DNA of 64,000 bases from Mactromeris polynyma. Taxonomy: Eukaryota; Mollusca; Bivalvia; Venerida; Mactridae. The notes below the pieces were generated by a model. The model did not search any database. It saw nothing but the letters and a program-made list of their open reading frames with translations, and was not told the DNA's origin. Made by a program: the position numbers and the translations under genes. The stretch covers positions 1,364,001 to 1,428,000 of the forward strand of contig JASFXZ010000040.1 in assembly GCA_032209605.1 (NCBI GenBank), in the 5' to 3' direction. Shown one piece after another: positions 1 through 15,200 of this stretch (its first letter is position 1; every line of letters begins with the position of its first letter).

Positions 1-92
1 ATGTTGGGTAAAAATGGATAATTACGATGCATGTATGGTTTTATTACTTTACACCCCTCTTGATTTAATTTATGGTTTAATTAATGTTGCAG

Positions 93-233
93 GCTCGTAA
101 AAAGAATGAAGAAATGAAGAAACAAGCTGATGATAGAAAGAAGGATACAGAGAGGAAGAGAAGAGAAGCTGATGATTCAAGAATGAGAGACCAACAAGAA
201 CAAATGGACAGAGAAAAACGGGAACAACAACAG
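93..233 (+). CDS. CSPP1: CSPP1 exon: charged coiled coil
   Basis: A 47-codon phase-0 exon between tgttgcag and gtatgtg. It encodes a continuous Lys/Arg/Glu/Gln-rich helix beginning ARKKNEEMKK and ending KREQQQ, matching the long charged helix before the SPPVPA block in the family. Confidence 0.88.
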
Positions 234-3200
234 GTATGTGTTGTGACAGAGCGACAAGAAAAAGTGATGCATTATGGGTGATATGTAGTTCCTTTGTTTC
301 TGTATATGGAGTGCAATAGATGAGTGCAGTATATTTATTTTTGGGTTTAAATTTTGTTTATTTTTTCTGCAGTTGAGATCATCATTATTTTTAATGGATG
401 GAATATTTCTAAAATATTTTTCAAAATATAAATCTGTATTGTTTTACAGATTTGGTTTGTAATTCAATGTCTTGCTTTCTGTTTTTCCCATGCATTGTGC
501 ATTCCTAATAACTTTATGATATGTTTTAAGATGTTTGTGCTACAAATAACAAGCTATAGGCTGTTCGTTTAAGCATGAGTTAGGTTTTAGCATTGTATAT
601 ATATACATGATGGTGCTGGATACACGTAAAGGCTTTTTGGCTAGCTTTGTATAAATATGCAGCTTAATTAACATAATATATTCTATTCCTGTTTCTGTGA
701 TAGACCTTAAAACGCGCTGCTATGAAACATGGCGTAAGCATCATATAAGCTGTTGCAAATGTATGTTGATTTGTTAGTCATATTGATTGTGATTTACAGC
801 GAGAAGATGCAGATAGGGAGAGATTAAAATCTCCACCTGTTCCTGCAGTAAAAGCCAAGGTAGACCTAATGTGTTGTCATGGATACTTTTTTACTCACCC
901 AGAATGCTTCTGTGTTTTCCCCTTGTTTAGTGATAACCTTTGAGCAGAATATTTTTAGATGTTGATGCTTACAATAATGTAAACACATTGCTTTCATGCT
1001 AAAATATTGTTACTAAATTACTCGGGAGCTTACTAATAAATTTGCTTAATGATTTAATCTTCTAACATCTGCTTTGTGCAATAGGATTTTCAATGTTATT
1101 GTTGCATCTTTATGACATAAATCCTGAGCAAGGTCACGCTTAACCCCTACTTTCTTCCCTATAAACACTAATAAAAGTTCCACTGTTTGTATGTGAAACA
1201 CTGCTATCAATAAATGTATTGTCAATCTCAAATTATAGGGGAAATATATGTCATGTGATACTTAGGTGATGTTTGATGATAAATTGTAGTACACAGTCTT
1301 GTATGGCATAGACAAGTGGCATAGTCTATACTATATATATACACAAGTGTTAACAAGTGTTTAAATCATAAAGACAATGCCATGAGATTGTTTATCAGAC
1401 TTGGACAATGTGAACTTCATAGTCTGTTTACATATCATATAAACCATGAAAATAAAGGCCATTGATTAAATGGATTGCTGTCGGCTAAGTTTTTCATGAA
1501 AAGAAGTATTTTGTATTCCTTGTGACAATTTGAGATTGACAAAGCATTTGTGCACATCATCATACTCTGACAGGTATAAGGACTTGTTTTCTAACTTCAC
1601 ACGATATGATTCTCCAACTAAATATGTGTATGTTGTCTGTCCAGTTATATGTTTTTATTTGTTGGTTATTTACTGTTATAATTATAATGTATTACATAAG
1701 GGCATAAATGATCAAGATAAATTGAACAGGCATGAGAATTTTGCAGAAATCTGCAGATTTGATGCTCGCAAGGGCTGTTTTTGAGACAATTTAAGCCGTC
1801 TCAGATGCTTAAAAGCAAGGATCTTCAGCCGCCCCCTGAACCCCTTCCTGAATTTTCAGCTGATTTTGAAATTTTGCATTCTCATGTCTGATTGAATGTA
1901 ACCAAATTTTTCAGAAGTAATTTTCAAAAGGTCATGATAGCCGGGTTATAGATATAGGATGTTTTATGTATTGAAGATATATATCCCGATATGTTGTTGT
2001 TAAGTGATGGGAGTGGGAGACATAACGGGGTATATATGGAGGTGGTTTATTGTATGTGTACTATATGTGACATGTTTGTTTGTGGACTGTATGTGATGTG
2101 AGTGGGAGACATAACGGGGTATATATATGGAGGTGGTTTATTGTATGTGTACTATATGTGACATGTTTGTTTGTGGACTGTATGTGATGTGAGTGGGAGA
2201 CATAACGGGGTATATATGGAGGTGGTTTATTGTATGTGTACTATATGTGACATGTTTGTTTGTGGACTGTATGTGATGTGTTTGTATGTTTGTTTCAGTA
2301 TGGGCATAACATTAACTTGACTGTTAACCAGGTAACCAAGGAAACCTATATTCATTGTATACCAACCATATTCACTGTAGTCACATGTGAAATAGTAACT
2401 TTTAACTACTTAACAAATATTTTCTACATGGTTTGGCAATTGTTGGGTTTCAGACTGTCATAAGTTAATTGTCAGAGTTACATAAAATTCAAATTTTGTA
2501 AGAGCGACACTGATGTTCAAAGCATCATATATGAGCTACCTCAGTACAGTACTATAGTATCATTTTACACTGAATTGTACGATTGCATTATAGGACTATA
2601 GATTGGGTTACTTCGTCGTACTGACCTATATATATGTAGTACTGACCTATATATGGAGCTATTAATACTAATCAGTGCAAGATGATACATTTTGGTATCA
2701 GTTATCTTCCCCTTTTGAAATGCTTTGTGTTCTTGAATATTTTATACATTATGATGTTTTTGTGTCTTGTATACATAGTGATCTGAATATATCATGAACT
2801 ATTCCACATGTGTAGAATTTCTCTCAATGTAAAAACTAACAAATATCTTTTTATTCATGCTGAATATTTGCACTTATTCTAATACATGCATTGATTTTAA
2901 AATCAGATGACCATTTCTGTTTTTGTAATATAAAAGTATAAAAGTCATCTCAAGTAGGTTTGTTTGAATGTTTTTAGTTGTGTGAGGTAAGAGTCATTAT
3001 GAAAACAATACTTGCTTTATTAATAATGCTAATGTTTAGACATTTACCTTACAGCATTATAAATTTTGTAAATATTGTATGGGTTAGTAATGGTTGTCAC
3101 ATCAGTATGTTTCAACATGCTACTTATTGTTATTTTCTGGTTGTCTTAAAAATGTATATTGTTCCTTTATATAGTATAACGTTTTTTTGAAATATGAAAC

Positions 3201-6200
3201 TGTTTAAAAATATGAAATTAGAATCAAGAGGAAAATAAAACAGATAACTTAGCTATCTTGGAGCGTGATTCTGTATTGCATATATTGCTGTGCATTATAC
3301 TAGTGAATACTTGCCAATAATCTTATTTTATTATCGTAAAAAATCACCAATCAATAGCATACCATTGTTCGACTTGGTCACTTTCTAATAAGTTCTATTT
3401 ATGTTATTACATGTAGTATTTTGAAAGCTATGTATATACATATATTTTATTTCATTTCACACATTGGCTATTGCACGATTGTATAAAAAAACTTGTACAG
3501 GTATGTCACATTGCTTTGTGTAGAACTAACCGTAGCTAACTATCACACTTCAGACCTCAGATGAACGGGGTGCGTCCCCGCCCCTCCCAGCACAACGTCG
3601 TGGTAGAGATTCACCTTCAGCTGTCTCGGTCAAATCTCAAAGATCACTGCAGGTATAAATGCTAAATATCACATAATCTCAAAAGTGTGAGGTAAATATT
3701 TTGACATCTCCATATCCTGATATCAGGAACTTCAGGAAAAATCTGGCATAAAAAGTATAATACCTGAGATCTCACAGTCCTCTAAAATCTGGGATACAAA
3801 TGCTGGGATATTATAGTGCCATATGCTGTAAGAATTAATGTCTAAGTTCGTGAATCTAGTGATCATTTGATATGAACTATTGTGATTGCACTAGGATTAT
3901 GATATTGTACATTTAGAAATCACATGTTGTCTTGCCGAACATACTCATGATACAGATTGATTATATATTTTTAGTTCCTTAAATTCCTTAAAACAAATAG
4001 TGACTAAATATACGTTAGAATGGTTTTGTTTACACTTACACGTAATTTAAATTTTGGTAGTTACTTTAGACATCATCTTGGACTGTATTTCATCTGATAT
4101 TTCCCCTGCGGTCAGTTGTATAGAATATCACATTCTAGACTAGTCTTAACACTCTAGCTTGAAGTCACTTGATAATCATATAATGTTTGAATCTGTAGTG
4201 TAGTACTAGTGATTTGTTCTCTGAATAAATGTCACTGATACATTGTGTATAAACCTATTTTATTGTATGAGATATAAATCATTTTCTGGTGACTGTTACA
4301 ATAATACATATATTGTGCCTTGGGAGGCATTCTAGTGCAGGGGATAGGGCATCAGACCCCTTTCCTGAGGTCATAGGATCAAATCTTACGGAGCGTTAGA
4401 GTCTGCTGCTGTTTTCTCATTCCCTGATTTACTTGTGAGCAGTGGGTAGAGACACAGAAAGTGGTCTTCTAGAATGATTTTATTATAAGTTGTAAAAACA
4501 TGCTTCACAATTTGTGTAAAATAAATAGCCTTACCGGGGATTCCATTTGATCCTGGAGTTGACCCTTTGACCAGTAAAATCCTGTCAAAAATGATCAGAA
4601 TGACCCTTTAGATTCAGCCCCTAGTGGAACCCCTGCTTACACCAGTATAAATTTGTTGTCATCTTTTTATATTATACATGTACTTTGTTGTACTGTGACA
4701 AATAATAATATTTATTATTTCTGCAGCCAACCCCAGCTCAAGAGCCATCATCTAACAGACCTAATAGTATGTATTATATGATTTCTGTGACAGTACAGAG
4801 TGTTCTTTATCATATATTTTGTCTTTCTTATTTCAATTGTTCTTCTGAACAAGTTGTGACATTGTAATCACTATAATGACTCAAGCTGATACACCTTTCA
4901 TTCAGAAATTGAATTTGACATACATTGTACTTTTGACATAATTATAACGAAACTATAATGCATACCTGATTTACACTCAGTTTGTCTATTTTCTATTAAT
5001 GAATGTATATGTATATTGCTCATTTCATGTCATGGTATTTTGAAATGAAAATAGGATGTAACATTGTTCTTATAATTCTCCATATTTGTGTACTAAAAAT
5101 TTATTTTAAGTTGTCAAAATCTCAACATATTTGGTTTTACCTCATTTAGTGTGGATGATAGAAATCTTCATTGTAACCATGGAAACATGTTTTATTTGTG
5201 TTTCTAGGTTCCGATGTGCTGACACAACTTGCCTCAATGAGGAAACAGTTACAGAATGAGAGACGTAGAGTGGAAGATGCTTTAGAAAATAGTAAAGTAA
5301 GTAATGGTGATGATAGTACGATATAAATGCCAAATGTTATTGACCATGACTGGAACTGTGATGAATGTTCTTGATACAATGATAATGATGACATTATATG
5401 CATGTAATCACAATTTTGTTAGTTATGGCATACATGACCATTCCATTGGTAGTTTATCATTTAGACTGTTCGTGGTATGTGTACATAGCATGTACATCAC
5501 TAGTACAGGGTTGCATTATTTTATGCTCACTGCCGTCATCGTCAGAAGAGTAAACTTGGCAGTGTAAATCAATTTCATAAGGGGGATATATTGAACATTT
5601 TATGTGTATTGTATTTGTGGAGAACTGTTTGTACTAATTGAAGACTGTTAACTATTAGTTGTTGAATGCAAATATCTGGTATCAGTGGCAGAATGTCCAT
5701 GTCCACATAGCAAATTGATATTTCTCTTTAATACAACCCTTATATCGTCATTAAACTCATAATGTATGACTTCATTTGTAAAATACGAACTCGGTAACAA
5801 TGGGCATATTTTTATATTGATTATTATTTCAGAATTCGCCCGATGTGTTTGATCCAAGGACGATTCAACGACCTCCACAGTTAGTTTCATCTTGATTTAT
5901 TTTGTTTGTACAATTTTATACAGTAGAACATTGACATGTTTTTAATTTAGAACTTGCTTTATTATTGCATACAGAAAACAGATCGGTAAGATAGGCATGA
6001 AATTCAGTTATTCACTACATGACCGTCGTACACTGTATTCTCACGTAAACTGAACTCTCAAACTTGTAGTTTGATTAATTATCCATACAAATGCTTGCAA
6101 ATGAAAACATATGCAAACATAGTGTGGTGTGTATTTGTGTATTGAATCCAATGGATGAGCCAGAAATTGAATTCCTACGATCTACTCAAAACATTGAAAC

Positions 6201-9200
6201 AGTTGTGTCTGTCAGAAATGATGTCTATATATCACACGTTTCACAAATATATGTACAGTCATTTATTTCTCTCGTTTTGTTTATTTGAATAGGACTTCCA
6301 CTGAAATTATTGAAAGGTAAACATAATCTGACCAAACTTGGCATGCGGTACATTTATTTTATGATAGTTGTAATGTGTGTTTATACATGTCATGTGGCTA
6401 GGACTGTGCTGCCGTCTTGCTACAAATTCATGATATTATTATAAATGTCGTTTTTTAAGTTTTATTATTTTTATTTACGAGCCCCGGCATGTTTTTGTAA
6501 TCATATTTAAGGTTCAGAAATTTAACTTACTTATGAATATTTTACTAATGGACTCTAAAATATTTCTGAGTAAGAAAAACTCTAATTTTTACCAATTTGA
6601 AAATTTCTATTATTTACCAATGAAGGGAAACTAATTTTTACCAATTTAGAATTTTTTTTTATATTACATGTAGTAACTATGATTATTAAACAATCACGAC
6701 CTATTTTTAGCTTGCATGAAAATAAAATCAATTCTCAGTAACTTTCAATTCATCCTTGTACTGTTGATTCTTTTGTCAAGAAACATACAATAAATCAGTA
6801 ACAACAAATAATTGTGACTTACTTTTACATTATACAAGTGTACTTCATATTGCTTCACTGTCTATACTAACACAGAGATCCATATAGGGTTGTTAAAATA
6901 ATACAAAGTGTATTAATGCTGGCCAAGGTTTTGGAAATTTCATGAAATTATACTGATAAATATTTCTGTTGATATTTAAAACTGCATTTAAACTTTAAGA
7001 TAACAAAGCATGTTTTATCTTTATTTTGTCTTGTTGAAACTATTTAAGTTTGTACAAAAGTCATCCTACAGTTTTAATGTTTTTTGTATGTTTTTGAGAT
7101 CTATTTATCATCTAAATTTTGTGTACATGTATGTATGGATTTATTGTTTTACGTATTCTGTTTCTGTCTTTCAATGTTAATGTGTTACGTAGACTTACAT
7201 TATGTCTTTCTTTCTTCCATTAATTATTTGTTTATGATCCATTGTATTTTTTATTTTGTTTTTCTTTCTATCTTTTTTCTCCTTTTCTTTATTTTCCATT
7301 TACTCTTGATTCCCCATTGTTGTTCATTCATCCAAAATTTCCACATTCAAATTAATAAGAATCTTGATGGACATATTAACTATATGAAGATTTATTGTTA
7401 TACTTCGGAGTCTTCTTTTTTGAATATTCATAAAAGACTCTATACATTGATTTGTCATTTGGCAGTCACAATGTATAGAATTTTTTCTATCTGAATTCAT
7501 TACTATAACTGATTTTGCTCGATATTGCAGCTTTTGAAAACCGGGTTTCTTTAATTTTATATGTATCATAAAATGAATGATGTAACAAATGCGTAATGAC
7601 ACCCCATGTATTACTTTCAATAAGTTATCAATGAAATAATAAATGATGTTATGTCAGTATTACCTTACTGTGATGACCACTTCTTTCATATGCAAAAAAG
7701 TAAATTTTACCTATGAATGTTTTTTGCATTGAAGTTTCCTAACTTGTCTTATTATTGTCCCATACAAGCATAGATAACTTGTTTAATAAAATGAGTTGCT
7801 GTCAGACACATCTGTTAATATTCAATTGTCTTCTCCTACAGAAACAAGTTGATATTTGAGAATGCTGTAAACAAGAATGCGTCGTTACCACCACCAAGAG
7901 CACAGACTACAGATATGGCCAATGCTAGAAATTTACAACAATTTAATGAACTCAAATTTAAAGGTAGGTCACCAAACTGACAGCTTTGTTTATGAATTCA
8001 TATTTTCCTTTTTGTCAATCAGGTTTCTCGTTCCTCCGCATTGCGTCAAAGCTTCCAAGCAACTGATAACTTTCCATCAAAGTTTCATTTATGTTGTATA
8101 CATATAGGATAGATAACCTGTATATATTTGCTCCTTCATTTTGTCATTTATTCCTCTTAGAGATCTTAGTGCAATCCTCATCTTACACCAAGATGAAATG
8201 TTTGGAACTCTTCTGCATGTTGTGACTATTCTTTTAAATCTATACTGCATTTCCTTATTTGTTCTGAATTGAATTTGTTATGTTTATTATTTCAAGAATG
8301 CCTTCCGAAAGTGTGCATTTTATTTTGTTTAATTATTTTGTAATGATAGAAATTCCTTCCGAGAGAAGGTAATTCTGTTCACAATTTATTTGAATCACAT
8401 TGTTATTAAAAAAAAATTAGTACTTTCCTGCTGTGTGCCAAGATCACAGATGTCCTGGCTTTTTGACATAGTGTTCATTATACTACAGACAAGGACAAAA
8501 GAGACGACCTTTGTGTTTGAGTGCAGCATTACATACATTCTCTTGTTTACATCAATGTGATTCAATTATTTGGATGCTTTTATTTCGTTTTTTCATTATT
8601 TCTATCATTCTCTACTATTACCTGTAGCTGATACTGATTCCCGGCGAGCATTCCGTAGTATGTTCCCCGATGCTCCAGTTACCAACACAACGCTCGAAGC
8701 TCAGCAAGATGCCATGTTACGTCAACAGGAAGAGCAACTACGTTCCCTTAGAGACAGAAGTAGGTGTTGTGTAGTTGTTGTTACTGTTCTAGAAATATTT
8801 TCATTGTGCTTTTATTGATATTTCTCAAATATCATCCCTCCTATGTAGTCGATGTATCGGGATGGTTATGGCTCTGTTGTACAGGAGTGTATAGTAAAAT
8901 TTACGGCATTGTTTATATTGCTGTTGTGTATATATTATATTATGTGCTATATTGAGTACAGAATAAATTCTATGTATTGGGTGAAATTTGCTGTTAATTT
9001 AAGCTTGATACTAGTCTGTGATCAAATATTTATTTAACGGAAAATGAATTTTGTATACCATTAGAATGTTCCATGTAAGGTGGGGGTATTGTTACATGAA
9101 AAATATCTTGTATTCATAATATCATCTACCAGAATCAGTATAGTATGTTAAGGCAAATTGCTCACTTAGGAACAGTGTAGACCAATAAAGACTCTCATTA

Positions 9201-12200
9201 TGACATGTACTGATGTACTGAGAAGAATGTTGACAATATTTTGGATACTTAAGTTTTATCTATACAGGTTATCGTCCATCAAGCGCTCCCAATCCTTTAA
9301 GTATGTGAAATACAACAGATTTGTTGTATATGTTTTGAGAATTCAAAAGAACACAATAGATCACTGATGTATGGTTTCCATAGCAACCACTGACACTATG
9401 TGACTAACTTATATAACAGGATTTTAAAGCTTAGTTTATCACAGCTTTGCGGCTTTTGTATGTTTTATGTAGATACATGTACTCGTATGTGTGAATATGT
9501 TGATAAGAATTTATGAAGAAATTGTTTAAGAGTTCTTTGAGATTATCAACATTTCGAATATCAAAATCCTATCATACTTACGTTCAATTCATTGATTAGA
9601 TTATTATCGACTACTTGGTCAGGTGGTAGTCATGCGGTCATTTTTTATGAATAACCATTGATATTGAAATGCACCACTCCAGTGCATCTATTGCCACCAA
9701 TCTTTTAGACTTCATGAGTAAAATAAATTTAAGGGAGATATACTGGGATGAAGTGAATGTTTGTGTTTAAATGTCAGAACATTGGTTATTTTGTTATCAG
9801 TTAAAGAAGAGAAAGGAGAAAGGACTCCGAGTTCATTGAGTGGTATGTTCTCTTACACTGTGTGTCAAATGATTTTTTTCTGGAAATACAGGAAAAAAGA
9901 TTTTTATCTCGTTTTTCTATTTGTTCTTTACCATTTATATCCCAGCAACTTCCTTATTGTCTGTTAGTCTATTACATTTTATCATCCAGACCCCAGCCAC
10001 TAGTATCTGGTATCTGTGTATATGATGCTATTCAGAGTCCATTCTATGTAGTACAAGATTTAGTCAACATGACCCTGATACAAATATTAAAGACGAAAAT
10101 AATGTAATCCCAAAATTCTGTTAAACTCCGTATTAAAATTCTTGGCGCTGTGTATTAATTTTTGACATTCCCTGTTCAAAAAGGCAGGTAGAAATATAGT
10201 TCAGTACATACATAAGTATTCGACTGATTGCCAGAACTCAAAATCAGACTAAGGGTTAAAGTTGGGGCTTATCAAAAAGACATGATTTCATGTTAATATT
10301 GACAAATCCCGCCGACCGTGCTCTGTGTTATCATCTATGTTCATTTCTATTTGTATTATACTTAATATCTTACTGACTTTTATTTCGAAATTTGTCCTTT
10401 TTTTTGGAAAACCATACTTACAACACGTTACAGAGTAACTCTGGTCATATTGCTGTCTGACAATGCTTTTCATTTTTACTGTCCCAAGTATTCAGCATAA
10501 CCTAATTACTCATGTTATTTGTTCAGTATGTACTGTTATGTCATGTGATGTATTAGAATGTAGGTATTGGATATAAGTCATATGTCTATATCTACGCTGT
10601 CATCAGTGGTTCATCTACTGTCACGCTATGTTTGTATATCCCCGTACACTGCTGTTTGATTCTCTACTCTCCGTGCTGTGGTGTCGTGTCTGTTGCTATG
10701 GTTACACTGCACAACAAGTTGGTTGCCAATAGTTGGTAAAAAGTGCTGCAATGATATTAATTTGCAAAATCATACTAGGAACTTGACTCCAAATGTTATG
10801 TTTTTCTGTGCTGTATAATATGAATTATTACCAGTATCCTAGCAATCAAAAGGAAACAATTAGTTTTTATTTATTTATTTTATTTTAATTTTTTATCCTT
10901 TCTATTGTAATGATCATTTTCACTATGTGTTATGTTTATTATGAAGAAACAGACAAGTACTAGCTAAATTGTAATCCGTTTTATTGTAGTATGGTACTAT
11001 ATTTCTGCAATTTAAATAATTCCCTTAATTGAATTTTTGCATTTTAATTCGCTAATTATCTAAGTTTTTTTTCAATAACAATTTTGTTATGACCGGATAG
11101 TGATTGTACATCTTATACGTCAACTTGACGTTGGAATCTCAATATGTATCTTTCACTTCTTTCGTTGATGTACCGGTATATTATTTAACAGAAGACATGT
11201 AATAATGTATACATACACACACTTATATAGGGCTGGAAATCTAGCTTGGTTTTCGTGCACGCTTCTACTTTGTATACAGCTGATTATAAGCAGTGAATTT
11301 GGAGGGTTTTAGGTACTTGGCATGTCGGAGGGTTTTACTGATTTGTCGGAGGGATTTTGGGATCTGACATGTAGCATGGTTCACTCGTATATTACAAGAC
11401 TAACATAGACTAATACATTACTATGCTTAGTATATCTCCAACAAGTATTTCAGCAACAAATGGTTCCTTATTTTGTATATATACATGTACCATGTCATTG
11501 GCTGAATCTTTCTGACTCTATGCATGTTTTAGTGATTTTTTTTCTCACTAGAGGAATACTACGGTATATTTATTACAATGAAATCAGCTGTATACTGTTT
11601 ACTAACCATGCACACTTTCTTGTTTATACCAGATGTATATGACCCAGCACCATCGAACATGAGCTATGGTCGTCGCCCGGGTAATATCAGTGCTAGATCT
11701 CAACTAGCCTCCAACAGTGCATTTATAGGTTTGTGTCTGCGTGTTTGTGTGTTTCTATGTCTATTTCCCTCACTGTACATGTCTCTTGTTGTATATGTTC
11801 CTTGTGTGTGCTTTAACAGTTAGTGGGTGTGGCTTATAGTTTATGTGGGTGTGGCTTAATGTTTATATGGGTGTGGCTTAATTTTCTGTTTGCATGACAT
11901 GAATTTGTGTCTTTGCATATTTGCAATGTTGGCATGTTTTGTGGTGTTCTTTTGTTGTTGTATTAGTTATGCATATACATGTATATAAAGATAATTGCCA
12001 TGGCAACAAGATTACTAAATGAATTAGAAATTCTATGATCTTGTACATTGTTAGCAAATATTGTTTAATGAAAGAGAGATTAAGTTGTTACAGGGAACGC
12101 CACATACTTAAGACATTACTTCCCCACACAGACCCCAGGGAAACAACAGTCTACAAAACATTAGGCACAGAGGAGGTGCAAGGTTAAACATGTATGGGAA

Positions 12201-15200
12201 TAGAGGTGCAAGGAATGGTCTGGCCGACCATCAAAAACAACTAAAGAGAATTTAGGGGGACAACAAAGGGGAAAGGTTTAATGGATGGAATACATCACGG
12301 AACAAGCCAAGAAAGACAGTAATAATTGGCTGAAAGGGGGGACAAAACAACATAGATATCTATATATCAAGTAAAAGAACTGTGCATGGGGAAAGGGAAC
12401 TTAACATACATCTAAAGACATCAATAGAAATAATATCCACACAGCGATTTACAGGGCTTGGATAGTAAACATGCTGGGAAGTACCATTTAGTACATTTGT
12501 AGTGTAAAAACCAGTTTCCAATTTTTTTTAAATTACAATGGGTAACAAATGGATATGCATTATCTCATTAAAGATCATAGTAAAGTAAAATATTTCAAAC
12601 TGTAAATTACTTCGTTTCCATGGCATTTGGCATTGTGGCATGCATATTAATATACATGTAGATGTATTTATCTGAATTTGGGTCAAGATACAGGATAGTA
12701 TCCATCATATTGATGTTACAAGATGTAATACATACAGTCCAGGGACCTTATTCACAAAGATTTTATGACTGAAAAAAAATCTCAAAATTTGCAAGTTATA
12801 GTTACCAGGCTTTTGTTTTCATTAAATCTAATTGAATGAAATTTGGCCTGAAGAATTGTTGATACCCACTCTACACTTTTGCCAATTTTCATTGAAATCC
12901 ATTACATAATAACAAAGGTGCCAAAACAACATTTAACATTCTAAGTCTCAGTCTGAATATCAGTCTGAATAATGTCCTAGCTATAGTCCATGTGTTTTGG
13001 CAGTGTCACCATGCTTGCCACATAACTTTAGTGATACATCTCCATGTACTTGCTCTCCTCAGTATATTCACTGTGTCCGATTTACCCTTGCTTTCATTCT
13101 TGTAGTTCTGTGAACCCTGATGAATTGATATAAATGATATGTTTATTTCTTAGCAATTATATTATGCCTGTTATGGCATTGCATTATTTGGTGTTGTTTT
13201 CATTATACCATTAATGTTTATGTCGTACAATTTGTTACAGTAAAATCTCAATAATAAGACCACTTTTGGACCCTTGAAAACTGATCTTAATATTGAGGTG
13301 GTCTTAATATTGAGGTCTAATAAAGAGCCAAAAACAGCAAAAATGGACTTGAAGATTGTGTTTTTAATTTTGATGTGGTCTTTAAGTGAGGTTTTACTGT
13401 AAATTTTTAGTTATAATGTTTCGCCGTGGCAAACTAACAAAAAAACCTTGCACAATTAGTTTGTTGCTGTATATCAATTCAGTGTAATTGTATGTGTGTA
13501 ATTATCATGTGTGCTGAATTTATAACCATTAGATGTGATCCACATGTTTATATATGAATGTGTTTGACACCAGTATATAAGTTATTTAGTCATTGAAATG
13601 TTCATTTGGCATAGCTCATTGTAATTTTATGCCCTCACCATTCAAAGAATGGTGAAGAGGCATTAAGTATTACCCCTGTCGGTCCTTCTGTCTGTCCATG
13701 TGAAAAATTGGTTTCTGATCAATAACTGTTGAACTGATGGATAGATTTAATTTATAATTTTACGGCACATATAAGTATAGGATGGTAGAATACAGGTCAC
13801 GTTCAATTTCGGTTACATTCCACCAATTTTTGGAGTAGTTACGGCCCTTTTTCGACTTAAAAAAATTGGTTTCCGATCAATAACGTAAAAGTAAGAGTTC
13901 TTGTTGCTTCTAAATAATGTAGCCTTTACAAACGAAATATTTGCATTCTACTGAAAAGCTCATAGGGGGGACATCCGTGTCTAGTTTTCTAATTCTATAT
14001 CAAATTACTGAGCTTCACTGATGTGCCAAAATTCACAATTATAAACAGCAGAATGTGTTAGGCCAAATGTGTGCTGTTAACTGTTGAAATGAATAAAATT
14101 CCTACAGCTACACTATCTTCATGCATTTTATTTAAAAACTGTCTTAAAACGTTTACATAATGTTTTACGTAGTATCAAAGACTTAACGTCTCTTCGGATC
14201 TAGTTTAATATACCTACGTGTGTATTTGAATTTTTGCTGACACATGTTTATTATTATCGGACTACTATTAGTATTCATTGTTTAATGTACGAGACTGTTG
14301 TTATTGATACAAATAAAGTGTATGATCTGTGTTGATACTGGTTACATTATTATATGACTTTATTTATTTGATCAGATGTTGAGGGAGTGAATCACTTCCC
14401 TGAAGACTTTGAGGATATGGCAGGTGCTAGAAATGATTCTGCTAGAGCGCGACGCAGAGCTGGATACAGTCCTAGGGTATGTGTGGTCTATGTATCACTG
14501 ATATAACACTTAAAGCAAGGACACAATGTTACATCTAGATTAACTGTATTTCAATTAGTGAAATTCAAGCAACTTACTGAAAGAGAAACAAGTTTATTTT
14601 TGCACATTTTCAGTATTCACAGTAACCCATTAGCCATAAGCCTGGGCTAGTAGAATGTAGAGTGCTAGCCCAAATGGGCAAGTGCTTGAATTTAGTGAAT
14701 ATACTTTTAGGAAATGGAGAAAATATAAAATTATCAAACAAATTGTACAGATACATAATTGATACTTTCTGCTTTTTATGAATTAGTGTTATATAAGTCC
14801 GAGCTAATAAGAATGGGCTAGTGTTCTGAAAAAATTAAGACAAAACCTGCATTTGCGCCAAATGACTGTACAGGTATAGTGTTCATGTATGAGTAATGAA
14901 ATCAGTCTTCAATTCTGAACTAATCGCTGATATACTGAACCAAAGCTTATATCTCTCTCTGTTTCTGGGTAGCAATGATTGTAATTACCAATGAGAAAAA
15001 TGATGTTTCAAGTTGTTATATATATTGCAGCCTCCAAGTGGTATGGGATCACAGGCCAGTCTTGATGTAGAAAGAATACAGAGGAAGAATGAGGAACGAT
15101 TAAGACGACTTAATCAGATGTCAAATGGTGCGTATACTTTAACGCAATGCTAATTAATTTGATTTAATGATATGTAATTATTCTCTTTAATATTTTATCC

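Noticed and set aside
4317..4400. Functional tRNA gene
   Set aside because: A and B boxes are degenerate and no cloverleaf with paired acceptor arms forms; read as a SINE.
7084..7620. 136-codon + ORF and 98-codon - ORF in a CSPP1 intron
   Set aside because: T-rich low-complexity translation (Phe/Leu/Ile/Tyr/Cys), no domain, and overlapping in antisense; composition explains the open frame.
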